IMG/VR virus record: IMGVR_UViG_3300044628_000433
Coordinates: 1-64,000 of that record
Reading direction: 5' to 3' (one strand)
Source of the DNA: a virus
DNA length: 64,000 bases
The translations under genes were made by a program, and so were the position numbers. Below are positions 14,595-24,204 of the stretch, piece after piece. The notes beneath the pieces are model-generated. The model saw nothing but the letters and a program-made list of their open reading frames with translations. It had not been told where the DNA came from and did no database searches. Position 1 is the stretch's first letter. Every line of letters starts with the position of its first letter.

Positions 14595-16475
14595 ATGAAT
14601 ACATTTGAGAATTTTATTGCTCTTAGTCGATACGCCCGATGGATTGAATCTGAACAACGTCGAGAGACTTGGGAAGAAACTGTTGATCGTTGGTGGAATT
14701 ATTTCACAAACAAGGAACCAGTTCTTAAGGAAAGACCAGACATCAAGCAAGCCGTGTTGGATCGGGAAGTATTCCCATCCATGCGAGCGTTGATGACCGC
14801 TGGCCCCGCCTTGGATCGTGACCACACCGCTCTTTATAATTGCTCTTATCTAGAGATTGACTCTGTTGAGTCATTTGCCGAACTTCAATATATCTTGATG
14901 TGTGGTACTGGTGTTGGCTACAGCGTTGAACGACGTTGTATCGGTAAGCTTCCACAGGTACCATCAACAATCGAACGTAAGCCAGATACCGTCATCACGG
15001 TAGAAGACTCAAGAGAAGGTTGGTGCGATGCACTTAAGGATCTCTTGATCTGTCTTTATCATGGCGTCCATCCAACGTGGGATACTACACTGGTACGTCC
15101 CGCTGGCGCACGTCTCAAGACATTCGGTGGCAGAGCATCTGGCCCCGGACCACTTGAGGCCGTGTTCAAGTTCATCGTTAACTCTTTCTATAAGGCTAAG
15201 GGTAGACGCTTAACAAGTCTTGAATGCCACGATATCTGCTGCGTCATTGCTCAGTCAGTTATTGTTGGTGGTGTTCGTCGCTCTGCGATGATCTCCCTCA
15301 GCGATCTTGAGGACAAAGAGATGGCAGATTGCAAGAGTGGTAACTGGTGGCAAAGCCACTCGTACCGCGCCCTTGCAAACAACTCCGCAGTTTATGCGGA
15401 GAAACCAAGCCTTGGTAAGTTCATGCAAGAGTGGTCTTCATTGTATAATTCATTTAGTGGAGAACGCGGCATCCTTAACCGTGAAGCTCTTCAGACAGTT
15501 TGCTCACGTGTTGGTCGTGGAGTACCAGAGGGTGTCTATCTTGGAACCAACCCATGTTCTGAGATCATCCTAAGACCAATGGAGTTCTGCAATCTATCGA
15601 CTATTGTCGTAAGACCAAACGATAGCAAGAAGGCTATTCGACGCAAGATTGAACAGGCCACCATCATCGGTACCGTTCAATCGAAGTTCACCTACTTCCC
15701 ATACCTACGGGAAGAGTGGAAGAAGAACTGTGAAGAAGAACGCTTGCTTGGTGTCAGCATGACTGGCATCTTTGATAACATGTTTACTGCGGGACAGACA
15801 AGCCCAATGGATCTCATTGGCTTCTTGCAGGACATCAGAGATGCAGCACAAGACATCAACGTTGAGTGGGCTAACAAGCTAGACACGGAACCAAGCAAGG
15901 CTATTACTTGCGTCAAGCCAGAAGGTACAACTTCATGCTTGGCTGGTTGCTCGTCTGGTATTCACCCACCATACGCACCATACTACATTCGACGTGTTCG
16001 CTTGGATAAGAAAGATCCGATGTATCACTTGATGAAGGATCAGGGCGTACCAGTAGAGGATTGTGTAAACAACCCAGACTCAACCGCTGTCTTCTCCTTT
16101 GCAATGAAGTCAGCACCCGGATGCAAGACAACCCAAGACCTCGATGCACAGACGCACTTGATCTTGTGGAGAATCTACGCAGACTATTACTGCGAACACA
16201 AACCATCCGTAACAATTAACTATACCGATGACGAGTTCTTGCGACTTGGTGCATCGGTCTATGAGCAGTTTGATTATATTTCCGGTGTGTCATTCTTGCC
16301 TAAGGCTGAACACACCTATGAGCAAGCACCATTTGAACCAATCACAGAAGAAGAATACAATAACTTCCCAAAGGTCGTGGTCGATTTCTCTCTCTTAAAG
16401 CAGTATGAAAAAGAAGATGAAACAAAGGCAGCACACGAACCAGCGTGTACTGCAGGAGGTTGCACAATCGTATGA
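14595..16475 (+). CDS. Class II (adenosylcobalamin-dependent) ribonucleotide reductase, monomeric type
   Basis: 626 residues; reduces ribonucleoside triphosphates or diphosphates to deoxy forms. NPCSEI near residue 322 is the active-site Asn-Cys-x-Glu motif of all reductases. A single chain without a small subunit, an FGGRASGPGPL segment and a C-terminal ACTAGGCTIV with a redox cysteine pair fit the monomeric B12-dependent class (RTPR type), which is common in aquatic podoviruses. No NrdB or activase gene is seen, so the phage relies on cobalamin made or taken up by the host. Two bases separate it from dUTPase; both follow the promoter-like motif at 14049. Confidence 0.93.
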   Translation: MNTFENFIALSRYARWIESEQRRETWEETVDRWWNYFTNKEPVLKERPDIKQAVLDREVFPSMRALMTAGPALDRDHTALYNCSYLEIDSVESFAELQYILMCGTGVGYSVERRCIGKLPQVPSTIERKPDTVITVEDSREGWCDALKDLLICLYHGVHPTWDTTLVRPAGARLKTFGGRASGPGPLEAVFKFIVNSFYKAKGRRLTSLECHDICCVIAQSVIVGGVRRSAMISLSDLEDKEMADCKSGNWWQSHSYRALANNSAVYAEKPSLGKFMQEWSSLYNSFSGERGILNREALQTVCSRVGRGVPEGVYLGTNPCSEIILRPMEFCNLSTIVVRPNDSKKAIRRKIEQATIIGTVQSKFTYFPYLREEWKKNCEEERLLGVSMTGIFDNMFTAGQTSPMDLIGFLQDIRDAAQDINVEWANKLDTEPSKAITCVKPEGTTSCLAGCSSGIHPPYAPYYIRRVRLDKKDPMYHLMKDQGVPVEDCVNNPDSTAVFSFAMKSAPGCKTTQDLDAQTHLILWRIYADYYCEHKPSVTINYTDDEFLRLGASVYEQFDYISGVSFLPKAEHTYEQAPFEPITEEEYNNFPKVVVDFSLLKQYEKEDETKAAHEPACTAGGCTIV

Positions 16476-16687
16476 TCGAAGAAACACTAAAGGTAAAACT
16501 TGAGCGTGGTCTTCCAATGACCGAAGCTGAGTTTAGTCGGCTTGCTCGCCAACTTTATAATATGATGACCGCTCTAGAGAAGGAACTAAATGAAATCAAA
16601 GTATCCCTACCTAGACCCCGAATGGATTCCTTTGCTGAGGGAAATGATTTCCCCGACAAATCAGTACGATCCAAACCAAACAAGTGA
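16472..16687 (+). CDS. Small hypothetical protein, 71 aa
   Basis: ATG at 16472 overlaps the reductase stop by 4 bases. A helical N-terminal two thirds (LTEAEFSRLARQLYNMM-like) is followed by a proline- and lysine-rich tail that overlaps the next gene by 98 bases. Unrecognised. The last 33 residues share DNA with the following frame, so either protein could be shorter than drawn. Confidence 0.55.
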   Translation: MIEETLKVKLERGLPMTEAEFSRLARQLYNMMTALEKELNEIKVSLPRPRMDSFAEGNDFPDKSVRSKPNK

Positions 16688-16790
16688 ATATCTAGCTCGT
16701 AGCCTTGCTTACCAAGCTGGCAAGCTAGATCTATTATCAAAATTAGAAGCTGTTGTTAGAAAGCAACAGGAGGATATGACAAATGGCTGA
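16590..16790 (+). CDS. Small hypothetical protein, 66 aa
   Basis: ATG at 16590 behind GAAGGA. Residues 1-30 are proline- and aromatic-rich (YPYLDPEWIPLL), then an alpha-helical KLDLLSKLEAVVRKQQ end. Overlaps both neighbours. The position just before the virion genes is where several T7-like phages keep small unknown proteins. Confidence 0.6.
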   Translation: MKSKYPYLDPEWIPLLREMISPTNQYDPNQTSEYLARSLAYQAGKLDLLSKLEAVVRKQQEDMTNG

Positions 16791-17532
16791 TCCTTTTGTA
16801 AACTATAACGCAGCACTACAGGCGTTTATGCAGGGAGGCAGGACAGATACTGCCTCTCTGTATGAGGCCACGAATAGACTGCGACAAACTTCTTTTGTGG
16901 GAGAAGAAAGCACACCACTAAGTCGTTTCTATAACGACGTTGCACAACGTTATCTAGAAAAGACTGAAGCTGCCAAGATCGAAGAAGAATCTATGCGTGA
17001 GAAGTATAACGCAAAGTATAAGGCTGCTGAAGATCAGTGGCTTGGTATTGCTAAAGAACAACTTCTTGAAAACATGACAGCTACTAGAGGTCGTGATCTA
17101 TTAAGCCGCAGTGAAAAACAAAAACAACTAGATGAAATTTCTGCGATAACTTCTGTAGAAGATTTTAGAAAGAGATTTCCATCGTTTAAGATGCAGACTG
17201 AAGGTGGTAGTTTTAAATCTTCGGCCCGAAGAAGTCAGAATAGTATGTTCAAAATTCTAACAGAAACGGGAGAACGCCGTCCGGCATCTGAAATCTACCG
17301 TAGCACGGCACTTCCGGACTGGGGTAACTACGCAAAGGCTATGACTGATGTGGAAGTCTTTGGTTCCCAATCAGCATCCGCAAAGAAATCTGCTCAACAA
17401 GAGTTAGATAAACTTGTTAAAGAAAACGAACGAAGACAACGTGAGTTTAACGAATCTAAACAACAACTTTTAGAAAGTGCCGAAGCAATCGGGAGTACCA
17501 AACGTCCCGGATATGTTGAGCGGCCCTTATAA
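16783..17532 (+). CDS. Hypothetical protein, helical, 249 aa, first gene of the structural block
   Basis: Starts after an AGGAGG site. Almost entirely charged and helical, with two long stretches of predicted coiled coil (about residues 55-110 and 195-240) and no hydrophobic segment. It stands two genes before the portal, so a virion or assembly role is likely, but I recognise no family. A 5'-overlap of 8 bases couples it to the gene before. Confidence 0.75.
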   Translation: MADPFVNYNAALQAFMQGGRTDTASLYEATNRLRQTSFVGEESTPLSRFYNDVAQRYLEKTEAAKIEEESMREKYNAKYKAAEDQWLGIAKEQLLENMTATRGRDLLSRSEKQKQLDEISAITSVEDFRKRFPSFKMQTEGGSFKSSARRSQNSMFKILTETGERRPASEIYRSTALPDWGNYAKAMTDVEVFGSQSASAKKSAQQELDKLVKENERRQREFNESKQQLLESAEAIGSTKRPGYVERPL

Positions 17533-17541
17533 GGAGCTAAT

Positions 17542-17865
17542 ATGGGCGCACCAAAAATCTCTGGCGGTATGACCGCCGCAGAACAGAAGGAGCTGCTCGC
17601 TGAAGAGCGGGAGTTTCAAAAAGAACAAGAAGAACGCCGCCGTCTCATGGCGGAAGAAGAAGAGAATAGACGCTTGGCTAGAGAAGATGCCGAAAAGCAA
17701 CGACTCGCTGCCCAAGAAGCGGAGAAGATAGCCTCAGCAGATCGTGCCGAACAGTCATTGATCGAAGAAGCTGAGGGCATGGATGAAAAGAAGGAGAAGG
17801 GTGTTATGGCCCTCACATTCTTTGAAGCCTTGAATAAGGGTGTAACGACCCAGAGGCCACAATGA
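17542..17865 (+). CDS. Highly charged coiled-coil protein, 107 aa
   Basis: ATG after AAGGAG. Residues 12-80 are an almost uninterrupted run of Glu, Lys, Arg and Ala with heptad spacing, a long single helix. The C-terminal part is more ordinary (ALTFFEALNKG). It overlaps the portal gene start by 4 bases. This is possibly a portal- or head-assembly helper; function is unknown. Confidence 0.7.
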   Translation: MGAPKISGGMTAAEQKELLAEEREFQKEQEERRRLMAEEEENRRLAREDAEKQRLAAQEAEKIASADRAEQSLIEEAEGMDEKKEKGVMALTFFEALNKGVTTQRPQ

Positions 17866-19403
17866 ATACACTAGCCGAACGCTTTCAGAGAATGCACGGC
17901 AATCGGCAAACTAAATTAAACAGAGCAAGGTATTGCTCAGCTGTTACCGTACCCACACTGCTTCCGCCAGAAGGATGGAGTGAAGGTACGTCATTACCCC
18001 AACCATACTCTTCGGTTGGTAGTCGTGGTGTAACGGGATTAGCAAGCCGAATCCTTAGTGCATTAATGCCTTTGAATGATACACCATTCTTTAAATTTCA
18101 ACTAAGAGATGGTAGTCAGGCACCGCCAGAAATTCAACAATACCTAGATACCTTATCGTTTCAAGTATACAATAAGTTATCCTCTACAAACCTTAGAGAA
18201 ACTGTATATCAAGCCCTTCAACATCTCATCGTTACTGGTGACGTGCTGATTGAAATGGATTCAGATTACTTCTTTACCATCTATCGCCTTGACCAATACT
18301 CCGTACAAAGAGATATCATGGGTGAGGTGCTTGAGGTTATTCACCTTGAGTATGAGGTAGATGATCCAGAGTTTATTGATTACTCATCGTACTCTGACAT
18401 CGAACACAGAGTTGGTTACAAGACCTACTACTGCCAGTATCTTCGTCAAGATGATGGTACATGGGCATACTCGAAAGAGAATGCTGAGGGTGAAGTTATA
18501 GAGTCTGGTATCTATCTCGTTGTTCCTATGGCCGTCCTTCGATGGTACGCCATCGCTGGCGAGAACTACGGCAGATCGCATTGCGAAGATATCCTTGGAG
18601 ATCTCAATACACTTGAGGCTTATACGAAAGCGCAGATCGAAGGCATGGCAGCTGCCAGTGCTTTCTGGATCGCAGTTGATCCTCAGGGTATTACAGAGGT
18701 CGATGATCTAGCTGGTGTTAGAAACGGATCATTCGTTGCTGCAAAGGCTTCGGATATCTCTGTCATCTCACCAGCGGGAACCATTCAACCACAGGTAGCA
18801 GCAGCTGCTCAAGCTGTCGAGAACATGAGACGTGAGGTTGGTCAGGCATTCCTAATGACTGGTCAAGCAATTCCATCAGGTGATCGTGTTACCGCTACAG
18901 CAGTACGTATGATCGGACAAGAACTTGAAACGGTTCTTGGTGGTGCATTCTCTTCGATTGCACGTACACTTATGGAACCAATCGTCAAGCGTTGCATTGT
19001 ACAAATGTTGGAAGATAAACTTCTAGATGAACGCCTAACAGAACAGTTCTTTGACAACGACGGTACCTTAACCGTCAATATTGTAACAGGTCTTCAAGCA
19101 CTTAGCCGTGACTCCGATCTTCAGAAGCTTATGCAAATGGGTGAGATGGTTCGTAACCTTCCACCAGATGCGTTGGCTACCTTTAAATGGGACTCATACT
19201 CCAGTGCGCTTATTACAGCCCTTGGGTTTGACGCAAGAAACTGGGTTAAGTCTCAGGATGAAATTGCACAGGAAAGAATGGCAGCTCAATCTATGCAAGT
19301 ACAAGCAGATACTGCTTCTGCTGTTGGTACTGGTATTGCTTCATCCGCTCAGGATTTAGCAAGTGCCGCTGTTCCCGCACTCATGGAGCAACAATTACAA
19401 TGA
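17862..19403 (+). CDS. Portal / head-tail connector protein, T7 gp8-like
   Basis: 513 residues (T7 gp8 has 536). Forms the ring at one head vertex through which DNA is packaged and ejected. Typical features are the N-terminal GSRGVTGLASRILSALMPLN segment, the EMDSDYFFTIYRLDQY core strand, a VVPMAVLRWYAIAGENYGRS block and a glutamine-rich C-terminal helix (QQLQ end). Position two genes before scaffold and capsid, with two unusual genes between, confirms the identity. Confidence 0.94.
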   Translation: MNTLAERFQRMHGNRQTKLNRARYCSAVTVPTLLPPEGWSEGTSLPQPYSSVGSRGVTGLASRILSALMPLNDTPFFKFQLRDGSQAPPEIQQYLDTLSFQVYNKLSSTNLRETVYQALQHLIVTGDVLIEMDSDYFFTIYRLDQYSVQRDIMGEVLEVIHLEYEVDDPEFIDYSSYSDIEHRVGYKTYYCQYLRQDDGTWAYSKENAEGEVIESGIYLVVPMAVLRWYAIAGENYGRSHCEDILGDLNTLEAYTKAQIEGMAAASAFWIAVDPQGITEVDDLAGVRNGSFVAAKASDISVISPAGTIQPQVAAAAQAVENMRREVGQAFLMTGQAIPSGDRVTATAVRMIGQELETVLGGAFSSIARTLMEPIVKRCIVQMLEDKLLDERLTEQFFDNDGTLTVNIVTGLQALSRDSDLQKLMQMGEMVRNLPPDALATFKWDSYSSALITALGFDARNWVKSQDEIAQERMAAQSMQVQADTASAVGTGIASSAQDLASAAVPALMEQQLQ

Positions 19404-20056
19404 ACCCAATGAGAATTATTGGTGCAAGTAATAACGACATCAAGTCCGTAAATCGAGTAACGTATGTTATCGACACGGATGAAGTTGTTGCTTACGTAAA
19501 TAAATCAACCCTACTTGGACGTTATCCAAATCTTTACTATGCGTATGAAGCTGTTCGTGGTGCGATGATGCGTTGTGGCTGCAAAGACATGATTGATGTC
19601 ATCACAAAACCAGTAGATGTGATTACAACACAAAACACCACAACGACGGGTAACACATTTTTTTCAACACCACTAAATGAAGTTGCATCATCTGGCGGGT
19701 CGTTTAATTATGCAACTGCTCAACTTCGGTTTGAAGGAATTCAGACAATACCGTGGGTCTTTTTTCTATTGTTTGATGTACCACCACAGGTTAGAATAGC
19801 ATATAAAATAGATCCAGCATCAATTACGGCACCAGCAACACCAACAGCCGCGTTGGCTGCTGGATTCCAATATATAAACTCTGGTGATCCTATTCTATTT
19901 CCTACCGGAAATGGAACCAATAACAGATGGTTTATTCGAATCGCCCCCATGTGGGATGAAACTACGACGTTTACCGTACCATCCTTTACCGTAAGTCTAC
20001 GGGCAGCAATACGACCAGCAGTTGTGTTTAGCTCAACAACCATAAATTTTAGCTAG
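19400..20056 (+). CDS. Hypothetical protein, 218 aa, between portal and scaffold
   Basis: ATG overlaps the portal stop by 4 bases. The N-terminal 70 residues are alpha/beta with a MRCGCKD turn; the rest is a Thr/Ala/Asn-rich beta structure (for example TFTVPSFTVSLRAAIRP), the composition of virion surface proteins. In T7 nothing lies between portal and scaffold, so this gene and the next form an insertion. Possible head decoration or neck protein; not recognised. Confidence 0.7.
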   Translation: MNPMRIIGASNNDIKSVNRVTYVIDTDEVVAYVNKSTLLGRYPNLYYAYEAVRGAMMRCGCKDMIDVITKPVDVITTQNTTTTGNTFFSTPLNEVASSGGSFNYATAQLRFEGIQTIPWVFFLLFDVPPQVRIAYKIDPASITAPATPTAALAAGFQYINSGDPILFPTGNGTNNRWFIRIAPMWDETTTFTVPSFTVSLRAAIRPAVVFSSTTINFS

Positions 20057-20064
20057 GATTCCAT

Positions 20065-21801
20065 ATGCCTTTTATTACATATAACCCAACAAGTTTTACT
20101 ACTCCGGCGTATGAGGATGCAAGATCTTTTGCTATCTGGGGTGTGTCGTGGTTTACAGAAACAGACCTAAGTCGCTTAGGTCCAGCAGCACCAGCCGTTG
20201 TTTGGATGGCTCCTCAGACTTTTAATGGTGGAGTACGTCGATCTGACCACACCGGAACAACGAACTTACCAACAGCTGTAACATCTTATATTGATAAGGT
20301 TAAACAATTCCCTAAGGGAAGACGTGTTATCATGCCACAGTATTGGTTGGATGACACTCTTGGTGGTAATGATCGCGCAAACAGTAACTACTATAAAACA
20401 CTTGGACAGCAAATGGCAGCACACGGTGCTGCTGGTACTTTCATAAATTCCCCGTTCCAACGTTTACACCAATCCGTTGACTTTAAAACCACGTGGACCA
20501 AGTGGGTAGAGTTGTGCGAAACAAACGACGCAACGTTTGATTATATCATAGATGATCAAGAACAGTGGCGTTTGTGGGCGCTAAACAGCAATCAAATTAT
20601 AGCCGATGCTGGTTGGACTGCACCAGCTTGGATGACAGATAAGGATGCTAGAGTACCATTCTCTATGATAAACGACGCACGTTTTGAGAATCCACTGTAT
20701 GGCGATCCGGTTACAAATCAAAGCATGAGAGAGTTGTTAGTCTATTACACAAACATTGCGAGACCATCCTCTCCAATAGCTAATACACTATCGGCTGTTC
20801 AGACTGCATACGCTGATTGGAACATTACAGTAGAAAATCCGGGAATTTCTCCATACACTACCAGTAGAAATCCTCTCTGGTATGCGTGGCGAAGAATGAT
20901 TGGCCGCGTTCATATTCGACAACGTGTAGAGTTAGTTCTAAAAGAGACCATTCAAAAGCCGTGGTTTACTGGATTCTATTCTGACTACGGCGTTATTGGT
21001 GGAGAGCCGTGGGAAACTCCTTGGCTCATTCGCGCACAACACTATGCAGAAAACTATTTAGCACACCCTCTTTGTCGAGGAGCGCCGGAGCTATACGGAT
21101 ACGCTAGCAACATGCCAACAGTCTTTGGATATCACCCAACACCAACGACTGATATTCAAAGATATGGTTTTGTTCGACCAGCTGATGGCGGCGTTTTAAC
21201 CAATGCTTTAGCCGGAGATGCTGGCCGCGTCATGTACTCCTTCATGGGAGATCTTGCTGAGGCTGTTGAAACATCTAGAGTAAACTATAGACGGGATTGG
21301 GCCGCATGGGTAGGCACACCACACTGGCAGTATAATCCATCATTCTATCGGTTTGATGATCGTTATGCCATTGAGTTGTATTACCACCTTGCTTTATTGG
21401 GTTGCAACCCTTTCTGCATTTTCCCCGGAGAGGGTGAGATCCCAGAAGGAGAAAACCCATACGTATTGCCATCTGATATTCTTGTTGAGATTAAACGAAT
21501 TACAGATAACGGTGGCTTACGACCATGTGACTCTACTGGTAATCAGTACGCCCCACCAGATAGATATGTATTAGCTGATTGTTTAACCGACAAGGGTATT
21601 GTTACGGGTGGAACAATTCAGCACGGACCAAAGAAGGGCCTAAATGTTTGGAGAATTACAGTACCTCCTCATATTATAGATGGTAGTGGCAATTCTTTCA
21701 TTAACCTACCCGATGGAACAAAGTATCAAGTAGGACCAACTACAAGAGGTGCTTGGTACTTTGGTCAAACTAAACCAACTGTAACTATTACGACAAGTTA
21801 A
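20065..21801 (+). CDS. Large unknown protein, 578 aa, glycoside-hydrolase-like appearance
   Basis: Not recognised as a known phage protein. The sequence is rich in Trp, Tyr and Asp, with alternating strand and helix segments and local motifs reminiscent of TIM-barrel glycosidases: FDYIIDDQEQWRLW near residue 160 and FTGFYSDYGVIGGEPW near residue 305 place acidic residues at strand ends. A small C-terminal beta domain of about 80 residues follows (WRITVPPHI onward). No signal peptide or membrane segment. Encoded between portal and scaffold, where virion proteins are expected. A neck- or head-associated polysaccharide-binding or cleaving protein is my hypothesis only. Confidence 0.6.
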   Translation: MPFITYNPTSFTTPAYEDARSFAIWGVSWFTETDLSRLGPAAPAVVWMAPQTFNGGVRRSDHTGTTNLPTAVTSYIDKVKQFPKGRRVIMPQYWLDDTLGGNDRANSNYYKTLGQQMAAHGAAGTFINSPFQRLHQSVDFKTTWTKWVELCETNDATFDYIIDDQEQWRLWALNSNQIIADAGWTAPAWMTDKDARVPFSMINDARFENPLYGDPVTNQSMRELLVYYTNIARPSSPIANTLSAVQTAYADWNITVENPGISPYTTSRNPLWYAWRRMIGRVHIRQRVELVLKETIQKPWFTGFYSDYGVIGGEPWETPWLIRAQHYAENYLAHPLCRGAPELYGYASNMPTVFGYHPTPTTDIQRYGFVRPADGGVLTNALAGDAGRVMYSFMGDLAEAVETSRVNYRRDWAAWVGTPHWQYNPSFYRFDDRYAIELYYHLALLGCNPFCIFPGEGEIPEGENPYVLPSDILVEIKRITDNGGLRPCDSTGNQYAPPDRYVLADCLTDKGIVTGGTIQHGPKKGLNVWRITVPPHIIDGSGNSFINLPDGTKYQVGPTTRGAWYFGQTKPTVTITTS

Positions 21802-21803
21802 TT

Positions 21804-22682
21804 ATGGAAAACACAGAACCAACGACTCCACAAGCAGTGGAACAATCAGCGGTTTCAACACCTGTTGACCGCGAGGCTAAGGCGTTTGAAACACACGTTA
21901 TTCAAAACCAAATCCAAGTACCAGACAACTTCAAGTCTGTCGGGGATTGGTTTAACGCCCTTAAGTCTGCTCAAAAAGAGTATACCAAGGCTCGACAGGA
22001 AATCTCTGACCTTAAGAAGCAGATTCCAGTAGCAACACCCGAAGCTCCAGAGCAACCAAAGGAAGCCCCAGCTCCTGTGATTCCGGAGGAACTTCGCATT
22101 CCAGATAAGCTACCGGAGCAACCTCCTTCACCACAGCAGACAGAAATTCTCACTAAGGATGAATGGAACAAGTATTCAACTGAAGTTGCTGTCAACGGCA
22201 CTCTATCTAATGAGTCACGTGAAGCAATCAAGACGAAGACAAAGTTACCAGACTACGTTATTGATGACTTCTTAGCGGGACAGAAGGCCCGTCTGCAACA
22301 GGCATACGGCAGCGCAGCAGAGGTTGTAGGAGGAAAGGATCAACTCGCCCGTGTATTCGATTGGGCAAGTAAGAACCTTTCATCCGAAGACCAGAAGTCT
22401 GTGAATGCCGCATTGTCTTCACCTTCTTGGGAGGTAGCTTTGCTTGGATTGAACGCTAAGTATCAATCCGCAGCAGCAAAGAAACCAACCGCAAATGAGC
22501 CAGTTAAGGCACCATCATCCCAAAAGGTTGGTGCTACGACGGCTACCCCAACGCTTGGAGCGTATGCTTCCAAAGCGGAATTTTATAAGGATCGTAGAGA
22601 CCCCCGATTCGCGGGTGATCCACGATTCCGCCAAGCGGTAGAAACCCGAATGGCAAAAACAGATTTCAATTCATTAAGATAA
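21804..22682 (+). CDS. Capsid assembly scaffold, T7 gp9-like
   Basis: 292 residues, acidic, rich in Glu, Pro and Gln, with a coiled-coil N-terminal region and a proline-rich hinge (EQPKEAPAPVIPEE). The C-terminus has the pattern EFYKDRRDPRF followed by a helix ending AKTDFNSLR, close in form to the capsid-binding end of gp9-type scaffolds. Directly upstream of the major capsid gene, as expected. It guides procapsid assembly and leaves before maturation. Confidence 0.9.
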   Translation: MENTEPTTPQAVEQSAVSTPVDREAKAFETHVIQNQIQVPDNFKSVGDWFNALKSAQKEYTKARQEISDLKKQIPVATPEAPEQPKEAPAPVIPEELRIPDKLPEQPPSPQQTEILTKDEWNKYSTEVAVNGTLSNESREAIKTKTKLPDYVIDDFLAGQKARLQQAYGSAAEVVGGKDQLARVFDWASKNLSSEDQKSVNAALSSPSWEVALLGLNAKYQSAAAKKPTANEPVKAPSSQKVGATTATPTLGAYASKAEFYKDRRDPRFAGDPRFRQAVETRMAKTDFNSLR

Positions 22683-22696
22683 TAAGGATATAAAAC

Positions 22697-24091
22697 ATGC
22701 CAGGTACAGGACACGATGTAGGAGCAGGAGATCTTCCATATAGATCAGACGTAGCAGCAGGAATCACAGGTCCAATCGCTGGTCAGAATAAACTCTGGCT
22801 TTCGATTTGGTCTGGTGAAACCATTCACGCTTACGATGAATACAACATGTTTGAGTCACTCGTTGATTCAAAGACCATCAGCAACGGCGTTGCTATGGAA
22901 TTCCCAATCACTGGTACCGTAGCTCTCAATGCTGCATGGGCCGCTGGTAAGGAACTTATTGGTTCAACAACCGACAGCACCTCTGCGACCATCGCTATCA
23001 AGCTTGATAAGCGTCCAATCGCAGCACACTTCGAAATCGACAACGTAGACCTCATGCAAACTCAGTGGGAATTCCGCTCTGAACTTGCACGTCAAGCTGG
23101 TCTCACCCTCGCTAATGCACGTGATAAGCAAATTGCTGCTTACGTTGCAAGAGCTGGTGCCGAAGACCTTAACTTTAACACAGCATGGGATGGCGACGGA
23201 ACACCATCTGTCGTTGGCACTGATGACCCACGCTCAGTTCCAGCTGGACCAGTCTTCCTAAATGGTAAGTTCTTCGACCTCGGTCGTTCAGCTTCTGCTT
23301 CAGCAGACCGCGCAAACGCAGCTCTCGCAGCTCTTCAAGCTTGCGAAGACTTCGTTGTATACCTCCAGACGATCAACGCACCAACCGATGGCGTTTACCT
23401 CGCCGTCGAACCACGCGCATTCCAAGACATCCGTGCGCTTGGCGTTGCACGTGCATCAACCGAAACTGTCAACATGCAACCAATGTTCGGTGGCGTTGCT
23501 CAGGCTGGCGGTCTTGGTGCTGCTCTCACACAGGGTATGAACGGTCTCATGGACTCGCTTGAGTACATGGGTGTTCGTATCATCAAGAGCAACCACCTCC
23601 CAACCTCCAACTTCTCCGGCATCGGTGAAGATCGTTACAACCTCGCCTTCGGTGATGCTGGTGTATGCGGTCTTCTCTTCCAACGTAGCGCGGTTGCAGC
23701 TCTCAAGTTGCAAGGTCTCAAGGTTGATACCCTTGACGATATCCGTCGCAACACCACCTTCACTGTCGCAAGCATGATGGCTGGTACTGGCGTTCTCCGT
23801 CCAGAATGCGCCGCAGTTCTTGTCAAGCCAACCGCAAGCAACTGGGTCGTTACTACTGAAACAACTGAAGCGGCCTTTGCTGCTGCAACCACCACAACGA
23901 ATAAGGCAAATGCAAACTTCTTCACTGGTGCAAACCTCAACGGCACGGCTACCGTAGCAACCTACCTCCAAGCAGCTGGCTCCGGTGGCGAAGCTGCAGC
24001 TAAGGCACGTCACGGCCTTCGTTGCAACTTCGGCGCAAACTTCAGCCGTGAAGTTGTAAACACTGCAAGTGGTGCCTTCCCCTACGCATAA
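22697..24091 (+). CDS. Major capsid protein, T7 gp10-like
   Basis: 464 residues after AAGGATATAAAAC. HK97-fold podoviral capsid features: an N-terminal arm, LSIWSGETIHAYDEYNMFES, a KTISNGVAMEFPITG strand, a long helix ANARDKQIAAYVARAG and the DGVYLAVEPRAFQDIR core. The C-terminal 60 residues are alanine/threonine-rich. Codons are strikingly C-ended compared with neighbours (CTC, GCA, AAC, ACC), typical of selection for very high expression. An intrinsic terminator follows after 54 bases, as after gene 10 of T7. Confidence 0.94.
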   Translation: MPGTGHDVGAGDLPYRSDVAAGITGPIAGQNKLWLSIWSGETIHAYDEYNMFESLVDSKTISNGVAMEFPITGTVALNAAWAAGKELIGSTTDSTSATIAIKLDKRPIAAHFEIDNVDLMQTQWEFRSELARQAGLTLANARDKQIAAYVARAGAEDLNFNTAWDGDGTPSVVGTDDPRSVPAGPVFLNGKFFDLGRSASASADRANAALAALQACEDFVVYLQTINAPTDGVYLAVEPRAFQDIRALGVARASTETVNMQPMFGGVAQAGGLGAALTQGMNGLMDSLEYMGVRIIKSNHLPTSNFSGIGEDRYNLAFGDAGVCGLLFQRSAVAALKLQGLKVDTLDDIRRNTTFTVASMMAGTGVLRPECAAVLVKPTASNWVVTTETTEAAFAAATTTTNKANANFFTGANLNGTATVATYLQAAGSGGEAAAKARHGLRCNFGANFSREVVNTASGAFPYA

Positions 24092-24145
24092 TTAGTGTAG
24101 GATACTTCTATTACTTTTGTAATGGAACGGTGATCATATATCTAG

Positions 24146-24182
24146 CCAAGAGTCCTCGAAAGGGGACTCTTGGTTTTTTTTT
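24146..24182 (+). terminator. Intrinsic terminator after the capsid gene
   Basis: CCAAGAGTCC (24146-24155) and GGACTCTTGG (24164-24173) form a perfect 10-bp stem with an 8-base loop, followed by nine T residues. It corresponds in position to the T-phi terminator after gene 10 of T7 and would lower transcription of tail genes relative to capsid. Confidence 0.95.
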
Positions 24183-24204
24183 CTTTCTTAGAAAGGTAAA
24201 CAAC

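Noticed and set aside
23456-24013. 185-codon minus-strand frame over the capsid gene
   Set aside because: A by-product of the strong C-ended codon bias of the capsid gene, which removes stops from the opposite strand; no start signal.
24130-24204. GTG start for the tail tubular A gene
   Set aside because: The upstream extension would translate the stem and T-run of the terminator (a string of Phe); the ATG at 24205 has a proper ribosome-binding site.
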